The translations under genes and the position numbers were made by a program. Source: Alcaligenaceae bacterium SAGV5 (GTDB lineage Bacteria; Pseudomonadota; Gammaproteobacteria; Burkholderiales; Burkholderiaceae_B). From it: a DNA stretch of 64,000 nt. The notes under the pieces are model-generated. The model saw only the letters and a list, made by a program, of their open reading frames with translations. It searched no databases and had not been told where the DNA came from. This document shows, one piece after another, positions 49,832 through 57,659 of this stretch. Location: NCBI GenBank assembly GCA_009360345.1, contig SPDP01000010.1, positions 1 through 64,000 of the forward strand. The letters run 5' to 3'. Position 1 is the stretch's first letter, and every line of letters begins with the position of its first letter.

Positions 49832-50037
49832 TGGGCCAGATCATGCACACCTCACCAGCCACGGTCATCCCCTATGGCTTTGCAGCCGTGCGGCCCGTCC
49901 TGGTCGAGCGCACGTGCCCGAGCTGCCATGTCCGGGGCCACCACCAGGGCAATGACGGCCGGGTCAAACACCAGTTGCGGTGCGTGAGCTGCGGGCATGT
50001 GTGGCGGGGCCGAATCCGCTGGGACGAGGTCATCTGA
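49831..50037 (+). CDS. Small zinc-ribbon phage protein
   Basis: 68 aa; the ATG overlaps the previous stop (TGATG). Two CxxC pairs (RTCPSCHVRGHHQGNDG and LRCVSCGHVWRGRIRWDEV) form a zinc ribbon. It may bind nucleic acid. Confidence 0.65.
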   Translation: MGQIMHTSPATVIPYGFAAVRPVLVERTCPSCHVRGHHQGNDGRVKHQLRCVSCGHVWRGRIRWDEVI

Positions 50038-50216
50038 CCTATGCCCAGGTCCATCAAGACCGGCCGTTCCTCGGCTGCGTGTTGGCGACGCAGCACAAAT
50101 CGATTTGGCCCGTTGCGAGGAACACCCTGCCGTATGGGAGCGGGGAGCGGCCGGCCTTGATGGAGAGCAGTACCGCGGCGCCCGGATGGCGTCACCCAAC
50201 GCAGGAGGCGACCGTC

Positions 50217-50429
50217 ATGACGTACGGAGCCGTTACGCCCATGCAGCCACGTCGACGAGGCTCGGGGCATGACCCGATGCAGGAGCTACCCGCCGGGAAC
50301 ACGTGCAGGGATTGCTCGCATTTCGCGCACTGCCGCCGGTTCGCCCGCTGCCTGCCCGAGGACGAGGTTTGCCGCTACGACCCGCCGCGGTTCATGCGCG
50401 CATTCCGTCTGGATGAGGAGCCGCAATGA
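50217..50429 (+). CDS. Cys-rich small phage protein
   Basis: 70 aa from ATG 50217 after AGGAGGCGACCGTC. GNTCRDCSHFAHCRRFARCL then PEDEVCRYDPPRFMRAF: five cysteines, probable metal binding. In the preceding 50038-50216 a start-less frame (QIDLARCEEHPAVWERGAAG, LDGEQYRGARMASPN) could be a further small gene with an unrecognised start. Confidence 0.65.
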   Translation: MTYGAVTPMQPRRRGSGHDPMQELPAGNTCRDCSHFAHCRRFARCLPEDEVCRYDPPRFMRAFRLDEEPQ

Positions 50430-50710
50430 CGTACCTGCGACAGCGACACCGCCGCGGCTACATGAACCCGCGACGTGAGGGTCAGATCTACCGCCGGGAA
50501 TCCGCCTGGGCCTGGACGGAACGGATGGTTCAGCGCGACGGCGTCGAGCGGTCCGAGGCGTTCAAACAAGGAATGATGGTCGCCCACGCGGCGCGGTACA
50601 TGGCCGACCCGTTGGGTCGCTACGGCCGGCCCGCGACCAATTCCCCCGAGTTCGACGAGTTCCAGGCGGGCTATGCGCACGCCCAGGGGCTCATGCCGCA
50701 GCACACCTAG
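50426..50710 (+). CDS. Small phage protein, unknown
   Basis: 94 aa, ATGA overlap with the previous stop. Basic and aromatic: TYLRQRHRRGYMNPRREGQI, YRRESAWAWTERMVQRDGVE, DEFQAGYAHAQGLMPQH. Not recognised. Confidence 0.65.
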   Translation: MTYLRQRHRRGYMNPRREGQIYRRESAWAWTERMVQRDGVERSEAFKQGMMVAHAARYMADPLGRYGRPATNSPEFDEFQAGYAHAQGLMPQHT

Positions 50711-50718
50711 GAGCCAGC

Positions 50719-50955
50719 ATGCACATGCAAACCATCCCCGCACGGCGGCGCACGGTGCGCCTGCCCTCCTCCACTGTTCCGCGCTCTGACTACGAGAGCG
50801 CCTGCACGGCCCGCGACATCGCCAAGCGGCTCTACGAGCGCCAGACGATCGCGTTGCATCAGCGCTCCGTGGAACTGCTGAACGCGAATGACGAGATCCA
50901 CCGGCTGCGCCAACTGTTAATCGCCAACATCAATGATCCGACAAAGCCCCTGTAA
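50719..50955 (+). CDS. Small phage protein, unknown
   Basis: 78 aa, ATG after AGGAGCCAGC. Helical second half (SACTARDIAKRLYERQTIAL, HQRSVELLNANDEIHRLRQL), possibly a short coiled coil. Confidence 0.6.
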   Translation: MHMQTIPARRRTVRLPSSTVPRSDYESACTARDIAKRLYERQTIALHQRSVELLNANDEIHRLRQLLIANINDPTKPL

Positions 50956-50987
50956 CCATGAGACGCTCATCTTCACAATCTCAGGCG

Positions 50988-51581
50988 CTACAGCATCTCT
51001 TTGCACCTTTCAATCAGCTTCTCCGAGCTGCGCAGCATGTTGCTGCATTGACGAATTGCATCGTCAAACAAGTTCGGATCGCAAGGATCTGTCGCCACAG
51101 CTCGCAAGCTTGCTTCATGAACTCGACAGATGGCCTGCGCCACCTGATTTCCAGCGATCCAAAGAGCTGGGTTGATCGCCAACGTATTTGTTGCATCCTT
51201 GACGGTTCCAGTACATCGATCTACGTCTGCCAAGTTTTCTGGAACGATTTCTGGTGGATCGCCCTCAAGGCAGATTTGCAGATGACCGACCCGATTGCAG
51301 GCCAGATCGATAGCAGCCATGAACCTATTGATAGCGGACACTCGCTGCTCTCTCAGTTCTTTAAGCCGCTCGTCACGCGCCCGACGATATTCCCTTTCGC
51401 CAAGGATATATGCGCCAAGAATTGCGGCAATAGACCCCAGCGCCTGAACCCAAGCCGCCCAGTCAGACGCCTTTCCACCGTACTGACTGACTGCGCGCTC
51501 CAGCAGCCAAGCTCCCACGCATACCACCAACACGAGCAGGAAAAGATTCGTGACCCGCTCGAAAACGTCCAATTTCTTCAT
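50988..51581 (-). CDS. Membrane-anchored coiled-coil protein, inverted cargo
   Basis: 197 aa, opposite to the genes around it and AT-richer. Two membrane helices (NLFLLVLVVCVGAWLLERAV, WVQALGSIAAILGAYILGE) then a charged helical region (YRRARDERLKELREQRVSAI, LACNRVGHLQICLEG). Such inserted membrane proteins in the left operon are typical lysogenic-conversion cargo; exclusion or defence is a guess. Confidence 0.65.
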   Translation of the reverse strand: MKKLDVFERVTNLFLLVLVVCVGAWLLERAVSQYGGKASDWAAWVQALGSIAAILGAYILGEREYRRARDERLKELREQRVSAINRFMAAIDLACNRVGHLQICLEGDPPEIVPENLADVDRCTGTVKDATNTLAINPALWIAGNQVAQAICRVHEASLRAVATDPCDPNLFDDAIRQCSNMLRSSEKLIERCKEML

Positions 51582-51631
51582 CGCTCCGCTCCTCCGGACG
51601 GATCGTATTCCATAACCCAGGAGGTGTCAGC

Positions 51632-51748
51632 ATGGTCCTAGCAACTCTTGCCGTTGACCTGCTGGTCGACGCCGCCCTCGGCATAACCGGAACCGCCATG
51701 TGGTTCCTCCTGCACTGGCCGCAACTGGATGGAGGCGACGATGAGTAG
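51632..51748 (+). CDS. Very small hydrophobic peptide
   Basis: 38 aa with ATG after CCAGGAGGTGTCAGC, too short for usual gene finders. MVLATLAVDLLVDAALGITG then TAMWFLLHWPQLDGGDDE: one membrane helix and an acidic tail. It overlaps the next ATG by eight bases, which supports it being translated. Confidence 0.5.
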   Translation: MVLATLAVDLLVDAALGITGTAMWFLLHWPQLDGGDDE

Positions 51749-52118
51749 TTTCTGCGTGTTTGGCATGACTGCGCTGGCCGCTCGCGCCATGGCCGAGGAT
51801 GAAATCGGCTGGACGGTGCCCGACGAGAACGGCGCGCGCCGGCGCCAGATCTCTCGCGAAGAGCGCGCCGCCCTGGTGGACAAACGGGCCGAGGAGCTTT
51901 TCGAGAAACGTGCCGTGCGCCAGATCTCGCCCGCGTTCGACGCGCCCCAGTTCGCCCACGAATGGCTGGACATCGCCCGACGCTCTACCGAGGTCAGGGG
52001 GGGGTGTCTCATGGTCCGCGGTCCCAAGGTGGACAGCAAGGGCGCCGTCGTCATCAGCAAAGTAACTGGGCGGCCGACCATCACCTGGCTGCCCTATAAG
52101 GAAATCGCTCATGTGTAA
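51741..52118 (+). CDS. Phage early protein, unknown
   Basis: 125 aa from ATG 51741 (GGAGGCGACG before it). FGMTALAARAMAEDEIGWTV, RRQISREERAALVDKRAEEL, FDAPQFAHEWLDIARRST, VISKVTGRPTITWLPYKEI. Not recognised. Confidence 0.65.
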   Translation: MSSFCVFGMTALAARAMAEDEIGWTVPDENGARRRQISREERAALVDKRAEELFEKRAVRQISPAFDAPQFAHEWLDIARRSTEVRGGCLMVRGPKVDSKGAVVISKVTGRPTITWLPYKEIAHV

Positions 52119-53670
52119 ATCCAACAGTTGGCACGTCGAGCCCGACAGTTCTGGTTTTCGTGTGGTTGACGACGCTGGCACGCAACCGCCCAGCGGGCAG
52201 AGTGCTGCGCCGACGGACGCGATCTACGATGCCATCGACATTTTGACGACCACAGCGGCTGACCTGCGCGAGTGCCATACGCGTGCGTCAGCCCCTGACG
52301 ACTGGACCGGCGAGGACGAGGCCAAGGCCGAATACGACCGCATCTTGCGATGCGTGGCTGCCCTGCGCGCCCAGCCGGCCGCTGCAATGCCCATCCCCGT
52401 GGAGAGCGCGCTCGAACATGGCGCACGCACTATCGCAGCCCAGGCAGGCCAGGACGGCGACGGGTTCATCCACTGGCTGGTCGGTGGCGGCCTGGTCGAG
52501 ATGGCGTTATCGCATTTCGGCCGGCCTGCCGCTGCAACGGTGCCGCCCGACGAGCGGGAAGCGTTCGTAGCGTGGCTGGCGCGAGAGATGCCCGCCGGCA
52601 CCGTCATTGGCGATCCGGCCTGGTGGGCGCCGAGGATTTTACGGGCCGCCCTGGCAGCCCCTGCCGCGCCGAGCGAGGCCGAGAATACGCTGGCGCAGAT
52701 CTATGGCCTGTTCCACATCGGCACCCAGGCACGTCAGCCGGGCATTCTCATGGTGAACATCGAGAACGCTATTCGGCGCTCTTGGTGCCTGAGCGTGGTT
52801 GAGAGCGTGCTGAGCGTGCCAGTACCGCCGGAGCCCGAGGGCGATGGTGTATGGGGCGAGGAAAGCCTGCTCAACTGGGGCGCCGACCAGCAGGGCTATG
52901 CCGAGCATTTCAAGGCTGCTCTGGCCGAGTTTCAGCGGCACACCGCCCCTGCCGTACAGGCAGCGCCGCAGGAGCCCATCGGACATTACGACCTGGGCAC
53001 GTCGGCGGGCGGGCGCGGCTACATCGCGGAGTATTTCCCCAAGCGCCTGCACCGCCACGATTTCACCCGCTACATCAGCGAGACCCTGGCGGCTGATTTC
53101 GCCTGCGCGCTCGCCAAGCACCTCGCAGCAACCTCCCCTGCCGTACAGGCAGCGCAGCAGGCAACTGTTAAGGAATCCTTACAGGTTGCCACGCCGCAGG
53201 CCCAGGAGACGGACGATGAACGCTGCGGTCCTGTCACGCTGGAAAGCGAACTACGGTTTCGGCATGAGCACGACCTACGCAACACGCCTGGCTACGCCGG
53301 CTCGCTGCTGAGCCGCCGAACCGAACAAGCATTGGCAGCGCCGCAGGCCCGAGAGGATGCGCGGCCGGTGGCGCCGCTGGAAGTTTTCAGCAAAGGCCCA
53401 TGGCTGTTCCTGGAAACCGGGCAGGGGTTCACCGGGGCTGACCTGGATGCTGCCGCGTTCGTGGCCTACCGGGATCACGCCGCCCCGCAGCCAGCAGCCC
53501 AAGCTGCGCCGAGTGAACTGGCCGACGCGGTGCAGTTTGCCTGTGACGTGCTGGCCGAACTGTACGCCAAGCACCAGACCAAGATCGGCCCGTTTGCATC
53601 GCAGGCGCAACTGGCGAATGTCCGCCTGCGATCCGCCCTCACCACCCAAGGAGCGAGCCATGAGCGGTGA
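52111..53670 (+). CDS. Large modular phage early protein, unknown
   Basis: 519 aa. Globular blocks joined by Ala/Pro/Gln linkers (RAALAAPAAPSEAEN, HTAPAVQAAPQEPIGHYDL, TSPAVQAAQQATVKESLQ, PQPAAQAAPSELADAVQ). Blocks include TIAAQAGQDGDGFIHWLVGG, EREAFVAWLAREMPAGTVIG, VFSKGPWLFLETGQGF and AVQFACDVLAELYAKHQTKI. The linker DNA repeats, so the gene looks assembled from shuffled cassettes. Its end overlaps the next gene by 11 bases. No activity known. Confidence 0.7.
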   Translation: MCKSNSWHVEPDSSGFRVVDDAGTQPPSGQSAAPTDAIYDAIDILTTTAADLRECHTRASAPDDWTGEDEAKAEYDRILRCVAALRAQPAAAMPIPVESALEHGARTIAAQAGQDGDGFIHWLVGGGLVEMALSHFGRPAAATVPPDEREAFVAWLAREMPAGTVIGDPAWWAPRILRAALAAPAAPSEAENTLAQIYGLFHIGTQARQPGILMVNIENAIRRSWCLSVVESVLSVPVPPEPEGDGVWGEESLLNWGADQQGYAEHFKAALAEFQRHTAPAVQAAPQEPIGHYDLGTSAGGRGYIAEYFPKRLHRHDFTRYISETLAADFACALAKHLAATSPAVQAAQQATVKESLQVATPQAQETDDERCGPVTLESELRFRHEHDLRNTPGYAGSLLSRRTEQALAAPQAREDARPVAPLEVFSKGPWLFLETGQGFTGADLDAAAFVAYRDHAAPQPAAQAAPSELADAVQFACDVLAELYAKHQTKIGPFASQAQLANVRLRSALTTQGASHER

Positions 53671-55195
53671 AATGACCCCCAGCCGCGCGGCATGGTTCCT
53701 GGAACGATTCAAGCGCGAGGAAAAGCTGCTCGGTCCGAATGAGCAGCGCGCGCTGGAATTCTCGATTGCGATGCTGGGGGCGCAGGCCAGCGGGCAGGCA
53801 GCGCCGAGCGATGAGGAAATCATCGCCCTGAACGTCGGCGAGCGGTATTTCAGCGAGACGCCGACGAAGTACCCCGAAGCGGAGCACGGAACGCAGTATC
53901 ACGCTGGAGCGCCAGGCGTGATCGAATTTGCGCGCGACCTGCTGCAACGATTCGGGCAGGCACCGGCCGCGAGCGCGGAGCCGGTGGGGTATCTCTACCA
54001 GATTGCCGGCGCGCTGTTGCAAGAAGGCTGGAAGGACTGGCGAGAGGAATTTAGCCGTGAGGCCCCGCCGCAGTGGATGATCGACGAGGGGAAGGTCAAG
54101 GACGTGACGCCTGTCGGCAAGTTCCACTCCGCGACTCCCCGTCGCTGGAAATGCGCCGGCTGCGGCGATGGATCAGGCTGGTACACCTCGTATACGACCG
54201 GATATCCACATGCTGTACCGTGTCGCCGCTGCAATCCGGATGGGTCGCCCAAGCACACTATCTCACAACTGGAATCTGACCCGTTTTTGGCGGCCAGCGT
54301 TATGCGCAGCAATGCCACCCCCGTTGCCGGCCAGGCACCGGCCACGCCCGACGATTTCCTGCCCAGCGTGAAGCGGCTGATCATAGCCGCGCGAACCACC
54401 GGCGGAACGGCGGGCCGCGATGAGGGATTGTGCACCGCCCTGGCGCGCGTCGAACACATGCTGGACGCGATAGGTGACCCCGACTGGCAGGCACAGGCCA
54501 ATCAGTGTGTAGGCGCCCAGGCACCGGCCGCCAATGGGGATGCGCCGTTCCTGCAAGAAGCCGACCAGCATGCCCTACACCGGTTCATCGAGACCACCGA
54601 AGACGACGAGAGCTACGACATCGGAAAGGATGCGGTGAAGCGCCTTGCGCAATTGGGCGTGGTCAGTAACCACGGATTCGGGCGCTACGGCGTGACGGCG
54701 TTTGGGTATTGGGCGCATGAGCGTTTCTGGCACCAAAATCCGCCGCTGCCTCTCAGGACGAACAGCGACCGCGACAAGGAAGCGCGCGCCGGCGTGCAGC
54801 GCACCACCGGGAGCGAGCCGGTAGCGGCATCCTCGAACCAGGCCACCATCGCCGACTACGAGGAGGTGCTGGCCGACCACCGGCGCCTGGTGCGCCAACT
54901 GGATGTCGCGCTCAACGGCGAGGACGGCGCGGCAAAGCAAGCCAGCCTGTGCGATATCGTCGGCCAGGTGGTGAGCGAGGGGATAAAGGCCAACGACGCA
55001 CCTGACGCGGCGCGCTGGCGCGCCTATCGCTCACAGTGGTTCAACGTGGGCCTGATCGACGCAAACACCCCCATCGGGAACGCCATGCGCGCCCTGTCCA
55101 TGGCTGGCGATCAGCACACGGTGGACGTAGCGGCAGACATGCTGGTTGCCGCCATTGCTGCGGGCTCGCCCCTGCGGGAAGGGGGTGAGGGATGA
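53660..55195 (+). CDS. Second large modular phage early protein with zinc-finger-like block
   Basis: 511 aa from ATG 53660. Built like its neighbour: SGEMTPSRAAWFLERFKREE, linker GAQASGQAAPSDEEIIALNV, then a Cys-rich block KCAGCGDGSGWYTSYTTGYP...CRRCNPDG like a DnaJ-type finger, then GQAPATPDDFLPSVKRLIIA, TEDDESYDIGKDAVKRLAQL, YEEVLADHRRLVRQLDVALN. The same A-P-S/T linker type recurs. It may be a scaffold or accessory regulator; function unknown. Confidence 0.7.
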   Translation: MSGEMTPSRAAWFLERFKREEKLLGPNEQRALEFSIAMLGAQASGQAAPSDEEIIALNVGERYFSETPTKYPEAEHGTQYHAGAPGVIEFARDLLQRFGQAPAASAEPVGYLYQIAGALLQEGWKDWREEFSREAPPQWMIDEGKVKDVTPVGKFHSATPRRWKCAGCGDGSGWYTSYTTGYPHAVPCRRCNPDGSPKHTISQLESDPFLAASVMRSNATPVAGQAPATPDDFLPSVKRLIIAARTTGGTAGRDEGLCTALARVEHMLDAIGDPDWQAQANQCVGAQAPAANGDAPFLQEADQHALHRFIETTEDDESYDIGKDAVKRLAQLGVVSNHGFGRYGVTAFGYWAHERFWHQNPPLPLRTNSDRDKEARAGVQRTTGSEPVAASSNQATIADYEEVLADHRRLVRQLDVALNGEDGAAKQASLCDIVGQVVSEGIKANDAPDAARWRAYRSQWFNVGLIDANTPIGNAMRALSMAGDQHTVDVAADMLVAAIAAGSPLREGGEG

Positions 55196-55458
55196 AGCTC
55201 TTCGCCACGGCGCTCTGCGCGCTCATCGTTGCCGGCTGCTCGAAGGAGCCAATTGCCACGAGCCCGACCGACAACAGCGAGATCACCGTCGAAGAACTTT
55301 TTACACACGACGGCATCACGGTTTATCGATTCCGCGACGCAGGGCGCGCGGTCTACATCACCAGACCGCCCCTCAACGTGACCAGCAACTACACCCAGCA
55401 CTGCGGTAAAGGCTGCGTGAGCCTGGAAACCACCACAACCCTGGGGGCCGCCAAATGA
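55192..55458 (+). CDS. Small predicted lipoprotein
   Basis: 88 aa. Signal and lipobox MKLFATALCALIVAGC, then SEITVEELFTHDGITVYRFR, DAGRAVYITRPPL and a Cys pair (HCGKGCVSLETT). The V-E-x-L-F-x-H-D-G-x-x-V-Y-R-F core matches a DUF4884-like phage lipoprotein family. Overlaps the neighbours by ATGA. Confidence 0.75.
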   Translation: MKLFATALCALIVAGCSKEPIATSPTDNSEITVEELFTHDGITVYRFRDAGRAVYITRPPLNVTSNYTQHCGKGCVSLETTTTLGAAK

Positions 55459-55871
55459 GCGCCGACGACATCAACCTGCTGCCGTGCCCGTTCTGCGGGG
55501 GCAGCGCTCACCTCGAAGAGCACCCGCCGCACCAGCACGTCATCATCGACATGCCGTATCACGCCGGCAGTGCCACAGTTGAGTGCGGCGGCTGCGAAGC
55601 CGGCATGATCGCAGAAACTGCCGGGGCGGTAGCGGATGCCTGGAACCGCCGCGCCCCTTCCCCGCAGGGCGATGCGAGGGACGGGGCGCGCCTCGACTGG
55701 TTGGAAAAGTATTTCACCGACATTAACGGGATCTACCAGGATGCAGCCGGCGAAATCCGCGCGTTCCACGTCGATTGCGAGGACGATTCGATCAGCGACG
55801 GCGACCGGGGGCGAGTTCGGACTGCCATCGACGCCGCCCGCAGCACCCCTGCAACCGAGAAGGGGGAGTGA
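55455..55871 (+). CDS. Lar-like restriction-alleviation family protein
   Basis: 138 aa. The N-terminal ~70 residues show LLPCPFCGGSAHLEEH, SATVECGGCEAGMIAET and AVADAWNRRAPS, the two-CxxC Lar fold. The C-terminal GARLDWLEKYFTDINGIYQD then AGEIRAFHVDCEDDSISDGD is a second phage module. Lar proteins modulate type I restriction in E. coli, but many phage members are untested. Confidence 0.85.
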   Translation: MSADDINLLPCPFCGGSAHLEEHPPHQHVIIDMPYHAGSATVECGGCEAGMIAETAGAVADAWNRRAPSPQGDARDGARLDWLEKYFTDINGIYQDAAGEIRAFHVDCEDDSISDGDRGRVRTAIDAARSTPATEKGE

Positions 55872-56317
55872 TGCCGATCAAACCCGAGAACAAGGCACGC
55901 TACCCAGAAAACTGGTCAGAGATCCGGGGCGCCGTTTTGGCGCGTGCAGGGCACCGGTGCGAGCGTTGCAAGGCGCAGCACCTCACCCGCGTTTGCCGCG
56001 GCGCAGGTTCCGACGCTGACACCTACATGACCGACGATGCCCACATATACGACGCGAACACGGGTACGCATCTAGGACGTCGCCGTTTGAACGATTACGA
56101 GGTCGCCGCCTTCGTGAAGATTGTGCTGACCGTCGCCCATCTGGACCATGTGCCGGAGAACTGCGCGATGGAGAACCTGCGGGCATGGTGCCAACGCTGC
56201 CACTTGCGGTACGACGCTCAGCACCACGCCACCAATGCCAGGGAAACCCGCAGGAGCCGTAAAGCGGTATCGGACCTCTTCAGCCCCACCCCTGCAAGCA
56301 AGACGGAGGGAGCATGA
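55871..56317 (+). CDS. HNH endonuclease-type protein
   Basis: 148 aa, ATG overlapping the Lar stop. RGAVLARAGHRCERCKAQHL, AAFVKIVLTVAHLDHVPENC (the H-x-D-H of the beta-beta-alpha metal site), NLRAWCQRCHLRYDAQHHAT. It carries the four cysteines and histidines of a zinc-bound HNH. Likely DNA nicking or cleavage. Confidence 0.85.
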   Translation: MPIKPENKARYPENWSEIRGAVLARAGHRCERCKAQHLTRVCRGAGSDADTYMTDDAHIYDANTGTHLGRRRLNDYEVAAFVKIVLTVAHLDHVPENCAMENLRAWCQRCHLRYDAQHHATNARETRRSRKAVSDLFSPTPASKTEGA

Positions 56318-56811
56318 AGCTTAACGACATTCAGCAAGCAAAGCTGCTCGACGACCAACGGCGGGAATTGGCGTTCAAAATTACCCTGGTACGTGGGAAT
56401 GGCCTCGGCATCACAATCCAGGGCAACTACCAGGATGACGAAATTCTGGACGCCGTCCGCGAGCACGTCGTCGCGGTGCTGGAGTCGCGCATCGATCGCA
56501 TTGACGACGACCTGCGCGCCATTGGCGTCGATGTTGAGAAAGAACCGCTGGGCGATGGGCCGGCCGCCAGGCTGCCAATCCTCCCCCGAGCCAGGAAGGC
56601 CATCGGGTCAGCGGAAACGCAGGTTGGCCGCGAGCCGTTGATCTACACCGCCGCCGACATGGAGGCATACGGCCGGAAATGTCACACCGCAGGCCGGCTC
56701 AGCGCCCTGCCGCCGCCAGGCCCCTACTCGAAAGCCCAGAAAGCCGAAGACGAGGCCTGGGCAGAGTACAACGCCGGCCGCGGCGCGCGCCCAGCGAGGA
56801 AGCAGCCATGA
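56314..56811 (+). CDS. Phage early protein, unknown
   Basis: 165 aa, ATGA overlap. KLNDIQQAKLLDDQRRELAF, ILDAVREHVVAVLESRIDRI (coiled-coil-like), then YTAADMEAYGRKCHTAGRLS and AEDEAWAEYNAGRGARPARK. The last part resembles short tails of other phage proteins; no function known. Confidence 0.65.
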   Translation: MKLNDIQQAKLLDDQRRELAFKITLVRGNGLGITIQGNYQDDEILDAVREHVVAVLESRIDRIDDDLRAIGVDVEKEPLGDGPAARLPILPRARKAIGSAETQVGREPLIYTAADMEAYGRKCHTAGRLSALPPPGPYSKAQKAEDEAWAEYNAGRGARPARKQP

Positions 56812-57038
56812 CCCACACACTCGCAATCCTGGAGCTGTCCCCCATCGCCTATGGCGAGGTCGCAGACAAGCTGCGGGCGGCCGGCTACGACCACGTATTC
56901 CTGGAGGACGGCATGCTCGACATGTCGGGGCTCGGGGTCACGTGCGGAGCACCAGCAGGCGATCCGTCGCCTGAGTGCGACCCCTCGGACATCTGCGCCG
57001 GTTGTCGGTGCAAATTCGCGGCCGGGAGGCGGCGATGA
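56808..57038 (+). CDS. Small phage protein, unknown
   Basis: 76 aa, ATGA overlap. HTLAILELSPIAYGEVADKL, RAAGYDHVFLEDGMLDMSGL, then a Cys-bearing tail (PSDICAGCRCKFAAGRR). Recurs in beta-proteobacterial prophages as far as I recall; role unknown. Confidence 0.65.
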   Translation: MTHTLAILELSPIAYGEVADKLRAAGYDHVFLEDGMLDMSGLGVTCGAPAGDPSPECDPSDICAGCRCKFAAGRRR

Positions 57039-57388
57039 TGGCTCCTGCACCAGACATCCCCGCAGGCTGCGAAATGACCAGGAACTGGGCCGTAACGGTA
57101 CAGGCCGAGGGCGCCGGTATCCTAACGATCTCGTCCGAGCACATCGCCGGTGTTGACGACATCGCGCCCTGGGAGTCCACGATCCTCGGATGTGCGCGAC
57201 ACCTGGTGGAGTTCGTCGGTCCACAGACAATCGACATCGACACCATCGCGCTCGACGTGGCCCGCGAAATCAAAAGCTTAGACCCCATTGCAATGCCCGG
57301 CGGCCATGCCCAGCATCTGGCCGCCATCCAATCATTGGTTGCCGATGGAATTCGCGCTGTGACGGAGGGAGCGCACGATGCACGATGA
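57035..57388 (+). CDS. Small phage protein, unknown
   Basis: 117 aa from ATG 57035, overlapping the previous stop. MTRNWAVTVQAEGAGILTIS, DIAPWESTILGCARHLVEFV, ALDVAREIKSLDPIAMPGGH. Helical C-terminus. Not recognised. Confidence 0.65.
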   Translation: MMAPAPDIPAGCEMTRNWAVTVQAEGAGILTISSEHIAGVDDIAPWESTILGCARHLVEFVGPQTIDIDTIALDVAREIKSLDPIAMPGGHAQHLAAIQSLVADGIRAVTEGAHDAR

Positions 57389-57659
57389 AATTTTGGATGT
57401 CTCTGACGTGGCCGCGATGCTGCGCTGTGACGAGAAGACCGTGGAAATGAAAACCCGAGACGGGGATCTGCCCGGGCTCAAGTTTGGACGCTCTTGGGTT
57501 TATCCTCGAACGGCATTGATGGCTAGGCTATCGGAACTGGCCGCGATGGAATGTGCGCAGCGACGCGCGCCGAGAGTGCAGGCACCCACGAGCGCAGCAC
57601 GCGTGGAGCGACGCCGGCGCGGCCGCGTGCCGCCGGCACTGACACCGTGCCCCGATTAG
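57378..57659 (+). CDS. Excisionase-like DNA-binding protein
   Basis: 93 aa. EILDVSDVAAMLRCDEKTVE, MKTRDGDLPGLKFGRSWVYP is a winged-helix of the excisionase/MerR type. A basic Arg/Pro-rich tail follows. It is convergent with the integrase, overlapping it by four bases, which fits Xis. It should help excise the prophage at tRNA-Cys. Confidence 0.75.
   Translation: MHDEILDVSDVAAMLRCDEKTVEMKTRDGDLPGLKFGRSWVYPRTALMARLSELAAMECAQRRAPRVQAPTSAARVERRRRGRVPPALTPCPD

Noticed and set aside
51627..52181. 184-aa minus-strand frame in the left operon
   Set aside because: Shadow of two plus-strand genes that have ribosome sites and overlapping stops/starts.
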